A stretch of DNA of 64,000 nucleotides from Yersinia alsatica (GTDB lineage: Bacteria > Pseudomonadota > Gammaproteobacteria > Enterobacterales > Enterobacteriaceae): NCBI RefSeq assembly GCF_902170305.1, contig NZ_CABHWW010000033.1, forward strand, positions 62,001 through 126,000. Direction: 5' to 3'. Position 1 is the stretch's first letter; every line of letters begins with the position of its first letter. The translations under genes were made by a program, and so were the position numbers. The notes below the pieces were generated by a model. That model had not been told where the DNA came from, made no database searches, and saw only the letters and a list, made by a program, of their open reading frames with translations. Shown piece after piece: positions 53,434 to 61,706 of the stretch.

Positions 53434-54858
53434 GTGATAAGAAAATGGCTAATTGGCGGAGGTATATTAATAGTTGCAGGTTATCTGGGTGTAGCTGGCT
53501 ATATCTACATGACGGATAACGCGCGCAGTAAGGCATTAATCAGCGAGGAAAAACTAATAACCAACGATGCAATCCCCTCTGTGAACAACACCACACTAAC
53601 CAACCAACAAGTCAGTAATTTGTTTTATCAAAAGGGCTGTGATTATTGCCATACAAGCAGTGCATCCCTGCCGTTTTATGCTGTTATTCCGGGCGTGAAG
53701 CAATTAATGGATTACGATATTCAACAAGGCAGTCAATATTTTTCATTGGAACCGACCTTATTGGCTATTAAAGAAAATAGAGCCTTACCAGAGGCTGATT
53801 TAGCTAAAATCGAATCGGCCATTGCCCGCGAACAAATGCCACCACAACGTTTTGAAGTTTTGCACTGGTCTTCTGGCATCAATGCCGAGGAACGTAATCA
53901 AATTCTGGATTGGGTAAAATCACACCGGGCAGAGCATTTCCCTTCAAACAGCAGCAGTGACATGAAGCACCTGACATTGCAGCCTCTGCCGGATGCCCTG
54001 CCAGTAGACAGTAAAAAAGTCGCACTAGGTTCGCGTCTCTTCCACGACCCAAGACTCTCCAGTGATAACACCGTCTCCTGCGCTAGTTGTCATTTGCTAA
54101 CAAAAGGTGGGGTTGATAATCTGGCAACCTCGACTGGGGTTGGCGGTCAGAAAGGCGGAATTAATGCCCCAACAGTCTTCAATGCCGTATTTAATGTTAA
54201 TCAATTCTGGGATGGCCGCGCCGTTGATTTACAACAGCAGGCTGGCGGGCCACCACTTAACCCGGTAGAAATGGCCTCAGCTTCATGGGATGAAATCATT
54301 AATAAGCTGCAACAAGATACTCAGTTGACTCAAGAATTTGTTCAGGTTTATCCGCAAGGTTATTCCGAACAAACAATTACTGATGCCATCGCTGAATTTG
54401 AGAAAACCTTAACCACACCAAATAGTCCTTTTGACCGCTATTTGCGAGGGGATACGAATGCCTTAACTGCCAGTCAGAAAAATGGCTTGGCGTTATTCCA
54501 GAAAAATAAATGCGATACCTGCCACGTCGGTAAAAATCTTGGCGGGCAGTCTTATGATCTGATGGGATTAGCGGGTAATTACTTCGCTGATCGACCAAGA
54601 GAGCTGACTGCTGATGACCATGGGCGTTTTAATGTCACCAAAGATCCCCGTGATATGCACCGCTTTAAAACACCGGGTCTGCGTAATATTGCACTGACAG
54701 CCCCTTATTTCCACGATGCTCAAGCCGAAGATCTAACTCAAGCGGTCGAGATGATGTTGAAATATCAGGTCGGTACTAATCTGCCACCACAGGATGTTCT
54801 AGATATCGTCGCGTTCCTCGAAAGTCTGACCGGGGAATATACGCCTTATAAAGAATAA
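53434..54858 (+). CDS. ccp: Tri-haem cytochrome c peroxidase (YhjA-type)
   Basis: Periplasm-facing, membrane-anchored peroxidase that reduces hydrogen peroxide with quinol- or cytochrome-derived electrons. It has 474 residues from GTG 53434 (AAGGAG 7 nt upstream); upstream in-frame codons lack a site. One N-terminal transmembrane segment (IGGGILIVAGYLGVAGYIY), then three CxxCH haem sites: CDYCH (about 69), CASCH (about 217) and CDTCH (about 362). E. coli YhjA has the same three-haem layout. The FNR promoter fits anaerobic or microaerobic expression. Confidence 0.92.
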   Translation: MIRKWLIGGGILIVAGYLGVAGYIYMTDNARSKALISEEKLITNDAIPSVNNTTLTNQQVSNLFYQKGCDYCHTSSASLPFYAVIPGVKQLMDYDIQQGSQYFSLEPTLLAIKENRALPEADLAKIESAIAREQMPPQRFEVLHWSSGINAEERNQILDWVKSHRAEHFPSNSSSDMKHLTLQPLPDALPVDSKKVALGSRLFHDPRLSSDNTVSCASCHLLTKGGVDNLATSTGVGGQKGGINAPTVFNAVFNVNQFWDGRAVDLQQQAGGPPLNPVEMASASWDEIINKLQQDTQLTQEFVQVYPQGYSEQTITDAIAEFEKTLTTPNSPFDRYLRGDTNALTASQKNGLALFQKNKCDTCHVGKNLGGQSYDLMGLAGNYFADRPRELTADDHGRFNVTKDPRDMHRFKTPGLRNIALTAPYFHDAQAEDLTQAVEMMLKYQVGTNLPPQDVLDIVAFLESLTGEYTPYKE

Positions 54859-54874
54859 GTATTAATATCAAAAG

Positions 54875-54902
54875 TATCCGCAGAGTGGTTTATCTGCGGA
54901 TA
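54875..54902 (+). terminator. Hairpin terminator after ccp
   Basis: TATCCGCAGA (54875-54884) pairs perfectly with TCTGCGGATA (54893-54902), loop of 8 nt, 17 bp after the stop; weak T content follows. Confidence 0.6.
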
Positions 54903-55114
54903 TCCTTCCAGTGACTCCATACCTTCCTCACACATATTCAGCATTAACTGCCAAAGTTAGTCTCAATCAATTTAGAATAGATAGGAATTTTCTTGTAAGT
55001 GACTGGTAAAAAATGAGTTTACGATAAAAGACGTTGCCTAAAAATAAGACCTCAGGCTATTCTCATCCTTACTTATAACAAAATGTAACAGAGATTACCC
55101 AAGGGAAATTAAGT

Positions 55115-56278
55115 ATGGATCGCCGTACACTTTTAAAATCATCAGGTTTATTACTGGGTGGATTAACGTTAGGTAGCTTTATTCCTAGTGCTCAGGCAAA
55201 AAACACTAAAATAGCTTCACAAGTACTGATACCCAGCGAGCAGCAACCACTATTACTTAATTTTAATGAAAACTCGTTGGGAATGTCGCCTAAAGCACAT
55301 CAGGCGATTATTGATGCTCTGCCCACCGCATTCCGCTATCCCGATGCAGCCCGCGAAAAATTGATTACCAACATCGCGACAGAATACCAACTTAAAGACG
55401 AAAACATCTCTCTGGGAAATGGCTCTTCAGAGACTATTCAGGCGGTAATTCAGGCAGTTATTCGTCAGGCTGAGCAAGATAATATACCGATTCAACTCGT
55501 GGTACCGGACCCAACGTTTAACTATGCCGAGCTCTACGCCAAACCTTTTGGTATCCCGATAGAGAAAGTGGTTTTAACCCAAGAAATGGCATTCGATCTA
55601 CCGGCAATGCAAAAGAAAGTCGCTGATTTTAATGGCCGTTCGATTGTCTATCTGTGTAATCCTAATAATCCGACAGCCACTATCACCCCATCAAATCTTA
55701 TTGACGACTGGGTTAAAAATGCCACACCGGAAACACTGTTTATTATTGATGAAGCTTATGCCGAATTTGTAAGTGATCCAGCGTTTCGCAGCGCCATTGC
55801 ATTAGTTCAAGCAGGCCACAAGAATCTCTTGGTGACTCGAACATTCTCGAAAATATTCGCGCTGGCGGGCCTAAGGATTGGATATGGTATTGCACATCCG
55901 CAGCTGATCGCAGCAATAGAAAACTTTGTCTCACTGGATAACACCAATACCGCAGGGGCCGTTGCAGCGTTAGCCTCGTTGCAGGATAAACCTTTTGTGA
56001 TACAAAGCCGCCAGTCAGCTGATCTAGCTCGCCGCATAGTGACTCAGGCACTTGACCAATTAAAATTGGCTTATTTACCCTCTCAGGCTAACTTTATCTT
56101 CCACCAAGTGCCCGGAGATGTAAAAACCTACCAAAAACGAATGAAACAATATCATGTCTTTGTTGGGCGTGAATTTCCCCCTGCAGTTGGTTGGAATCGC
56201 CTTACATTAGGGACACCAGAAGAAATGACGGCCTTTGTCTCCGTACTGAGAATGTTCCGGGCTAACGATTGGGTATAA
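55115..56278 (+). CDS. Tat-exported PLP aminotransferase (HisC-like class I/II)
   Basis: Fold-type I aminotransferase of 387 residues with histidinol-phosphate aminotransferase-like features: NENSLGMSP, GNGSSETIQ, YLCNPNNPT, IIDEAYAEF and the PLP lysine at residue 246 (TFSKIFALAGLRIGY). It begins DRRTLLKSSG, a twin-arginine motif, followed by a hydrophobic stretch and AQAK, a Tat signal peptide with likely cleavage near residue 28. Biosynthetic HisC has no signal peptide, so this enzyme should work in the periplasm. It is followed 93 bp later by pheC, whose product makes phenylpyruvate or phenylalanine in the periplasm. Confidence 0.85.
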   Translation: MDRRTLLKSSGLLLGGLTLGSFIPSAQAKNTKIASQVLIPSEQQPLLLNFNENSLGMSPKAHQAIIDALPTAFRYPDAAREKLITNIATEYQLKDENISLGNGSSETIQAVIQAVIRQAEQDNIPIQLVVPDPTFNYAELYAKPFGIPIEKVVLTQEMAFDLPAMQKKVADFNGRSIVYLCNPNNPTATITPSNLIDDWVKNATPETLFIIDEAYAEFVSDPAFRSAIALVQAGHKNLLVTRTFSKIFALAGLRIGYGIAHPQLIAAIENFVSLDNTNTAGAVAALASLQDKPFVIQSRQSADLARRIVTQALDQLKLAYLPSQANFIFHQVPGDVKTYQKRMKQYHVFVGREFPPAVGWNRLTLGTPEEMTAFVSVLRMFRANDWV

Positions 56279-56371
56279 CCGCCATTATTTCGTGTTATTA
56301 ATGGATAAAGGGGAGGCTATTTCCTCCTCAATCACCCTACAAATGCTTTTATAAAAATAACAGGAATAAAA

Positions 56372-57136
56372 ATGAAGAAATTATCTCTGGGCATCATGAT
56401 CGTGGCATTACTCAGCAGCCAACAAGTCTTGGCAAAAAGCTGGCAAGAAATAAAACAGAGCGGGGAATTGCGTATTGGTGTTCCCGGTGACTATGCCCCT
56501 CTGGCATTTCACGATAAGCAAGGGCAACTCGTTGGTTACGATATTGATATGGCAAACTCTTTGGGTGAGAGTCTAAAACTTAAAGTTAATTTTGTGCCAA
56601 GTAGCTGGCCAACACTGTCGGAGGATTTAGCGGCCGACAAATTTGATATTGCCATGGGCGGGGTGACAGAAACGCCTGGCCGTGCCGCGCAATTTGCATT
56701 ATCCAGTCCGGTGGTCAAAAACGGCAAAATTGCCTTAGCCAACTGCCAACAAGCTAAAAAATTCCCCACACTCGATGCTATCGATAATGAAGCAGTGAAA
56801 GTCATTGTGAATCCCGGTGGCACTAACCAATCTTTTGTCGATGCTAATATCAAGAAAGCACAAATCATCCGCACCAAAGATAACGTCGCCAATTTGCAGG
56901 GTGTCCGAGATCAGAGCGCCGATATTATGTTCACTGATTTAATTGAAGGGGATTATTACCAGAGCAAAGAGCCGGGGATATTTTGTGTCGCCACACCGGA
57001 AATATTGCCCGGCACCGGCAGCTATAAAGTGTATATGATGGCAAAAGATAATCAGCCACTTCTTAGCGCAGTTAACCAGTGGTTGAGTGGCGAGACAAAA
57101 TCCACCTTAGCCCACCAGTGGAATATTTCCGAATAG
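56372..57136 (+). CDS. pheC: Periplasmic cyclohexadienyl dehydratase (PheC-like)
   Basis: Solute-binding-protein fold of 254 residues with a Sec signal peptide (cleavage near VLAKS, residue 21). It aligns with Pseudomonas PheC as I recall it at GDYAPLAF, GYDIDMA, SSWPTLSEDLAADKFDIAM, VNPGGTNQSF, DNVANLQ and MFTDLIEGDY, the last including the Glu thought to be the catalytic acid. PheC converts prephenate to phenylpyruvate or arogenate to phenylalanine. No permease or ATPase genes lie nearby, which argues against a plain transport protein. Confidence 0.8.
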   Translation: MKKLSLGIMIVALLSSQQVLAKSWQEIKQSGELRIGVPGDYAPLAFHDKQGQLVGYDIDMANSLGESLKLKVNFVPSSWPTLSEDLAADKFDIAMGGVTETPGRAAQFALSSPVVKNGKIALANCQQAKKFPTLDAIDNEAVKVIVNPGGTNQSFVDANIKKAQIIRTKDNVANLQGVRDQSADIMFTDLIEGDYYQSKEPGIFCVATPEILPGTGSYKVYMMAKDNQPLLSAVNQWLSGETKSTLAHQWNISE

Positions 57137-57174
57137 GCGGCCATTAATTACCCGCTATTTTTATCTTAAAATCA

Positions 57175-57221
57175 TTGAAGCTACAGGTAGGCAGTCAGTA
57201 AATTCAACCCTGTAGCTTCAA
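57175..57221. terminator. Long hairpin between convergent pheC and ketoreductase genes
   Basis: TTGAAGCTACAGG (57175-57187) pairs perfectly over 13 bp with CCTGTAGCTTCAA (57209-57221), 21-nt loop. It can end transcription from both sides, although T-runs are modest. Confidence 0.65.
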
Positions 57222-57232
57222 GTAATTTGGGT

Positions 57233-57967
57233 TTAAGCCGTTAATCCGCCATCTAGCACTACTGCCTGCCCCGTCATATAACGGCTATCATTGCCTATCA
57301 TAAAGGCACTGACTCGAGCGACTTCTTGTGCGTCACCTAAACGCCGCAATGGGATCTGCTTACGTAATCCTTTTAAGGCATCGGCAGGCATATTGCGCGT
57401 CATATCACTGTCGATTATCCCCGGCAGCAAGCAGTTTACCCGAATACCAAAGCGGCCCATCTCAAGTGCCAGTGAGCGGCCAAGGCCAATCATTGCCGCC
57501 TTACTGGCCCCATAAGCACTCTGTCCGATATTGCCTTTGATGGCGGTGACCGAAGACATCAGCAACACGGCACCCTCTCCCTGCATCATCATGGGCGGCA
57601 AGAGGTGCTTATTCCAGTAGAAAATGGCATTCAAATTGGTATCCATGACATTACGCCAGTTATCACCATTCTGCTGAATATGTAAGCTATCGCCAGTAAT
57701 GCCAGCATTATGGATAACAGCACCGGGCGGGCCATATTTTTCTAACAATTGTGGGGCCAACGCATCAACATCGGCTTCATTGCTGCCGTCACAACGATAG
57801 CCAGTCACCCGACCGGGTAATCCTTCACAACTTTCGATGACATCGTGACTCTGCTGTTCACCCTGACGCCAGGTAAAAACAACATCCCACTCTTTGGCTA
57901 GCTCTTCAACCAATGCCCGGCCAATGCCACGGCTGCCGCCAGTAATTAACACCCATTGCCTGCTCAT
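57233..57967 (-). CDS. 3-oxoacyl-ACP reductase (FabG-like SDR)
   Basis: Short-chain dehydrogenase of 244 residues. NADPH-binding motif TGGSRGIG (about 9-16), NAGIT (about 87), catalytic Ser in LLMSSVTAIKG and YGASK (Tyr/Lys about 150-154), with the FabG-type ending GQAVVLDGGLTA. It is the last gene of the MacAB-ketosynthase operon, 4 bp after the ACP gene, and would reduce the 3-oxoacyl product of the ketosynthase. Confidence 0.88.
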   Translation of the reverse strand: MSRQWVLITGGSRGIGRALVEELAKEWDVVFTWRQGEQQSHDVIESCEGLPGRVTGYRCDGSNEADVDALAPQLLEKYGPPGAVIHNAGITGDSLHIQQNGDNWRNVMDTNLNAIFYWNKHLLPPMMMQGEGAVLLMSSVTAIKGNIGQSAYGASKAAMIGLGRSLALEMGRFGIRVNCLLPGIIDSDMTRNMPADALKGLRKQIPLRRLGDAQEVARVSAFMIGNDSRYMTGQAVVLDGGLTA

Positions 57968-57971
57968 AATA

Positions 57972-58220
57972 TTACTTCTTCTGCTCAGCCAGCTTCTGAC
58001 AAAGCTCGCCTAAAGTCATGTCCGGGCTTTCCATAAACATTTCGGCATTCAGCGTGGCACCGAATTCGCGTTTTGCCAGCACCATCAATTCAACATAATC
58101 CAGACTGTCGAGTTTTAACTGATGCAGTGGCATTTCAGGTGACAGTGCCGACATTTCCAAGTCTTTGGCGTCACACAACATTTCACATACGGTGTCATAA
58201 ACGTGTTGATACTTTTCCAT
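57972..58220 (-). CDS. Acyl carrier protein
   Basis: Small acidic carrier protein, 82 residues from ATG 58220 (AGGA 7 nt upstream; a longer frame to 58256 is not favoured). The phosphopantetheine attachment serine is in LKLDSLDYVEL (about 36). It differs from housekeeping AcpP (no IGVDSLDTVEL context), so it is a dedicated carrier for this operon. Confidence 0.9.
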   Translation of the reverse strand: MEKYQHVYDTVCEMLCDAKDLEMSALSPEMPLHQLKLDSLDYVELMVLAKREFGATLNAEMFMESPDMTLGELCQKLAEQKK

Positions 58221-58234
58221 GGTCTTATCCTTTT

Positions 58235-59065
58235 TTAATGCGCGGCTAATGGCCACGTTTTTAATGTTACAGCGGTGGTAATTAATGGCCCGATGTCGGT
58301 CCAGGCCTGAATAGCCGAGCGCAATATCCAGCCATCTTCAGTATTGCCGACCACCAGTGTCGGCTCGATGGCATAGTGCAGTGCGCTGCGGACAAATAAA
58401 TTCGGCTGGTTGATGCGCAGTAGATCAGCACTGAAATGCACATCATGATGTGTCTGAATAACTGGCACATGCTTAAAAACATCAATCAAGGTTTCGGCCT
58501 GAATTCCAGGTAACACCTGTTTGGCCGTTGCCAGTGTTTGCGGAGCAGCAACCAACAATTTAAACAGCAGTGCATCGAAAAATGCCCAGCACTCAGCCGG
58601 TTGTGAGGTGTCACCGGGGAATTGCTGGCTGAGTTGATGAACCTCGTTCGCAGACAAAGAACTCCATTGCTCGCAGTCAGTCTGTACCAACGCAGGTGCA
58701 CTGCGTAGCTTGCCGTTAAAGCAACTTTCGCCATTATCACTGTCGAACAAATTGCCACTCACTTGCCCCTGCGCCTGACTCAATTGCAACTGATACGGCG
58801 TATGACATAGCACCGGTTGGCGCAAGCGCGCGTTAAAACGCAGAAAATCCGTGTCGGGCAATGCGGTTAATAACGCAGCACTGAGCTGATATTTAATATC
58901 CAGCATGGCGCGCATTCCGTGGACGGTGAGTTGCTTCTGGCCTAACTGCTGCGCATGTTGCAGATCAAAGTGGATCGGGTTGTAGTCACCAGAAAACTCG
59001 GCCCAACGTTCGGCATCACTGAGGTTGTAGTTGTAATTAAACGACGAGTTAAAAGTCATGGTCAT
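58235..59065 (-). CDS. MaoC-like hydroxyacyl dehydratase with extra C-terminal domain
   Basis: Protein of 276 residues. The N-terminal hot-dog domain has the hydratase motif SGDYNPIHFD with Asp27 and His32 and a QLTVHGM helix. MaoC domains are about 130-150 residues; the remaining C-terminal half (about 150-276) has no motif I recognise and may be a degenerate second hot-dog fold. It likely dehydrates 3-hydroxyacyl-ACP. Start ATGs at 59065 and 59059 are both possible; the first overlaps the ketosynthase stop by 4 bp. Confidence 0.78.
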   Translation of the reverse strand: MTMTFNSSFNYNYNLSDAERWAEFSGDYNPIHFDLQHAQQLGQKQLTVHGMRAMLDIKYQLSAALLTALPDTDFLRFNARLRQPVLCHTPYQLQLSQAQGQVSGNLFDSDNGESCFNGKLRSAPALVQTDCEQWSSLSANEVHQLSQQFPGDTSQPAECWAFFDALLFKLLVAAPQTLATAKQVLPGIQAETLIDVFKHVPVIQTHHDVHFSADLLRINQPNLFVRSALHYAIEPTLVVGNTEDGWILRSAIQAWTDIGPLITTAVTLKTWPLAAH

Positions 59066-60312
59066 TCCAGCCCAATAACCAAGGCGGCATTCGCTCCGCC
59101 AAAACCAAAGCTCAGGTTCAGAGTGTTACGTAATACCGCGGAACGATGCCCTTCGCTGATGTAATCAAGGTCACATTGCGGGTCGGCATTTTTCAGGTTG
59201 CAGGTAGCAGGCATCATCTGATGTTGCAAAGCTTGCAAGCAGATAATGGATTCAAAGCTGCCTGCTGCTGCAATCAAATGACCCGAATAGGATTTGGTGC
59301 TGGATAACGGCGTGGTATAAGCCGCATCACCAAATGCTTGTTTGATGGCTTGAGTTTCATTCAGATCGTTAAGCTGAGTAGAGGTGCCATGCAGGTTAAC
59401 GTAATCAATGTCATCGGCGCTCAACCCTGCCTGCTGCAAGGCATGCTGGATAGTTTTGACGCGAGCGACTTTATCTTCTGCCGGTGCGGTGAAATCAAAG
59501 GCATCGGAGTAGTTACCGTAACCTTTTATCTCGCCAAGGATATGAGCGCCACGGGCAATCGCCCCTTCCCGCTCTTCCAGACACAGCACCGCCGCCCCTT
59601 CAGACAGTACAAAACCATTACGATCTAAACTAAACGGGCAACTGGCTTTGCTGGCATCTTCCTGCTCGCGTGCCAGTGCGCCCAAGATATCGATATTCCA
59701 GACGGCGGCATCACTGCGCAGTGATTCCCCCGCCCCGGCTAGCATCATAGAAGCTCGTCCACTGCGGATGATTTCAAAAGCATCACCAATGGCAATAGTG
59801 CCGGTGGCGCAAGCGGCGATCGGTGAGTTTTGATAACCACGCAATCCCCAATACAAGCTACAAGCTGCTGTCCCGGCATTCGGCATCGACAGGAAACAGC
59901 CGAAAGGTGTGCCCAGCCCGGTTTCTAAATAACCTTCATAGTTATCATGGGTTTCATCCTGACCCGCCCAGCCACTGCCGATGATGGTGCCGCAATCGAG
60001 TAAATCGTAATACTCCGCCGGAGATTTCTCGGCAAATGCCATCGCCATGGCTTCTCGTGCAGCAGCCAGCGCTAATCGGGCATAGCGCGGCAGGCGGCGG
60101 CGTATCGCGGCAGGTACCGCTTTCAAATTAGGTTCCGCATCAAGCAGGCCAAAAAATCGCGATTTAATGCCCTGCTCGGATTTATCGTAATAACGGTAAC
60201 CTAATTGGTAATCCATAATGGCCGCCCAACTCTGCTGCGCGGTCATGCCCATTGGGGTCACACTGCCATAACCGGTTACTACAACCCGGCGCTGCTTAAC
60301 GGTATTTGTCAT
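59062..60312 (-). CDS. Beta-ketoacyl-ACP synthase (FabF/FabB-like)
   Basis: Ketosynthase of 416 residues with an intact Cys-His-His set: Cys in AACATGTIA (about 169), His in NLHGTST (about 306) and His in KSYSGHLIAAAG (about 342). The opening RRVVVTGYGSVTPMG is FabF-like. It would condense malonyl-ACP with an acyl primer. It overlaps the outer-membrane-protein gene by 4 bp, an unusual coupling of acyl synthesis and export. Confidence 0.88.
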   Translation of the reverse strand: MTNTVKQRRVVVTGYGSVTPMGMTAQQSWAAIMDYQLGYRYYDKSEQGIKSRFFGLLDAEPNLKAVPAAIRRRLPRYARLALAAAREAMAMAFAEKSPAEYYDLLDCGTIIGSGWAGQDETHDNYEGYLETGLGTPFGCFLSMPNAGTAACSLYWGLRGYQNSPIAACATGTIAIGDAFEIIRSGRASMMLAGAGESLRSDAAVWNIDILGALAREQEDASKASCPFSLDRNGFVLSEGAAVLCLEEREGAIARGAHILGEIKGYGNYSDAFDFTAPAEDKVARVKTIQHALQQAGLSADDIDYVNLHGTSTQLNDLNETQAIKQAFGDAAYTTPLSSTKSYSGHLIAAAGSFESIICLQALQHQMMPATCNLKNADPQCDLDYISEGHRSAVLRNTLNLSFGFGGANAALVIGLE

Positions 60313-61706
60313 GATTTAATTCCTTTACTGTCCCTGCTGTTATCCACACCGCCGCCTAAGGCTAGCCATAATTTCATGGTGGCATTCAGGTAGTTATATT
60401 GAAATTCGAGCAAACTGGTTTCACTGGTCAGCAGAGCGTCCTGCGCATCCAATAAGGTCTGAAATGAGACGGCACCTGCCTGATATTGGCTGTTAGCCAA
60501 GCTCAGCCGACGTTGGCTGAGTTGCAGGTTCTGCCACTGATTCTGTTTTTGTTGCTGATAACTCAGCCGTTGGGTCATTGCGTCATCAACATCTTTCAGT
60601 GCGCTGTAGACCTTGCTGCGAAAATCGACTGCCGCCAATTGCACCTCCAGCTTTGACTGGTCAATGGTGAGCTGCACGGTATTCCACTGTAAGAAAGGCA
60701 GTGCGCTGTTAACACTCAGTGTCCGGCTTGGGTTGCTGAACCATTGTGAAAATACCGAGCTACCGGCATCCAGCGTGGCGCCCAATGAAAGTGTCGGGTA
60801 GAAATTCAGTTTGGCGACATCCGAACCGGCTAATGCCGCACGTAAACGCCACTCGGCCGCCTGTACATCGGGGCGCTGGGCAATCACCTGTAATGGCAGA
60901 CTTGTGGCGATCGGCACCTGTTGTTGTAAATCCAATGACTGGCGCTCGGTCTGACGATAATCGGGCGCGCGGTTAAACAGCAATGCCATGGCATTGCGTG
61001 CGGCCTCCCGCTGCTGCTCAAGACTGTGATACTGATTTTGACGATCCAGTAATGTCTGTTGCGCCTGTAATAGCTCGATTTCACCAGCATCACCCGCCGC
61101 CATACGCGAGCTCACGATTTTGAGGGTATCTTGCGCAATAGCCACCGCCGCCTGCTGGTAGCCCAACTGTTGATTGAATTTAGCAATCTGCCAGTAGAGA
61201 TCCGCCGTGGTGCCAATCAATGAAAGTGCCGTTTCCTGCCGATCTTGCTCGGTTGCATTGACTAGCCAAGCCGATTGCTCACGGGCACGGGCTAATTTAC
61301 CCCACAGATCCAGCTCGTAGCTCAAGCCGAATGAGGTGCTGTAGTTTTCTCGCGGCTGAGTATTTTCATGCAATGACCGAGTATTGCTGCCAGTACCCGT
61401 CAATGTGACCTCGGGATGCAAATTAGTATTCGTCAGCCCCGCCGTTAGGCGCGCCTGCTGCAATTTCAGCCCCGCAGTCGCGAGGTCATTATTGCTGATC
61501 AACATGCGGCTGATGTTTTCTGACAGTTGCGGGTCATCGAAATTTTCCCACCAGTGCACACTGTGGTGTAGGTAGCCGCCGCCGCTATCTTTGACTCGCC
61601 ACTCATCAGGCACTGACAACATTGGCCGCTGATAATCACTTTTCAGTAAAGAGCCGCAACCGGTCAGCAGCAGAGTGAGAATCCCGGCATTAATTAATTT
61701 CATCAT
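60309..61706 (-). CDS. Outer membrane efflux lipoprotein (NodT/TolC family)
   Basis: TolC-like channel of 465 residues with a lipoprotein signal (TLLLTGCGS, lipid Cys at about 17). Two OEP repeats, with long alpha-helical stretches such as NDLATAGLKLQQARLTAGL and LLQAQQTLLDRQNQYHSLEQQ. It forms the outer-membrane exit for the MacAB-type pump encoded just upstream (4-bp overlap). Confidence 0.9.
   Translation of the reverse strand: MMKLINAGILTLLLTGCGSLLKSDYQRPMLSVPDEWRVKDSGGGYLHHSVHWWENFDDPQLSENISRMLISNNDLATAGLKLQQARLTAGLTNTNLHPEVTLTGTGSNTRSLHENTQPRENYSTSFGLSYELDLWGKLARAREQSAWLVNATEQDRQETALSLIGTTADLYWQIAKFNQQLGYQQAAVAIAQDTLKIVSSRMAAGDAGEIELLQAQQTLLDRQNQYHSLEQQREAARNAMALLFNRAPDYRQTERQSLDLQQQVPIATSLPLQVIAQRPDVQAAEWRLRAALAGSDVAKLNFYPTLSLGATLDAGSSVFSQWFSNPSRTLSVNSALPFLQWNTVQLTIDQSKLEVQLAAVDFRSKVYSALKDVDDAMTQRLSYQQQKQNQWQNLQLSQRRLSLANSQYQAGAVSFQTLLDAQDALLTSETSLLEFQYNYLNATMKLWLALGGGVDNSRDSKGIKS

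Noticed and set aside
55115-56278. Biosynthetic histidinol-phosphate aminotransferase HisC
   Set aside because: A twin-arginine signal peptide and no his genes nearby make a cytoplasmic histidine-pathway role unlikely.
56372-57136. Ordinary amino acid ABC binding protein
   Set aside because: No permease or ATPase partner, and PheC-specific motifs are present.
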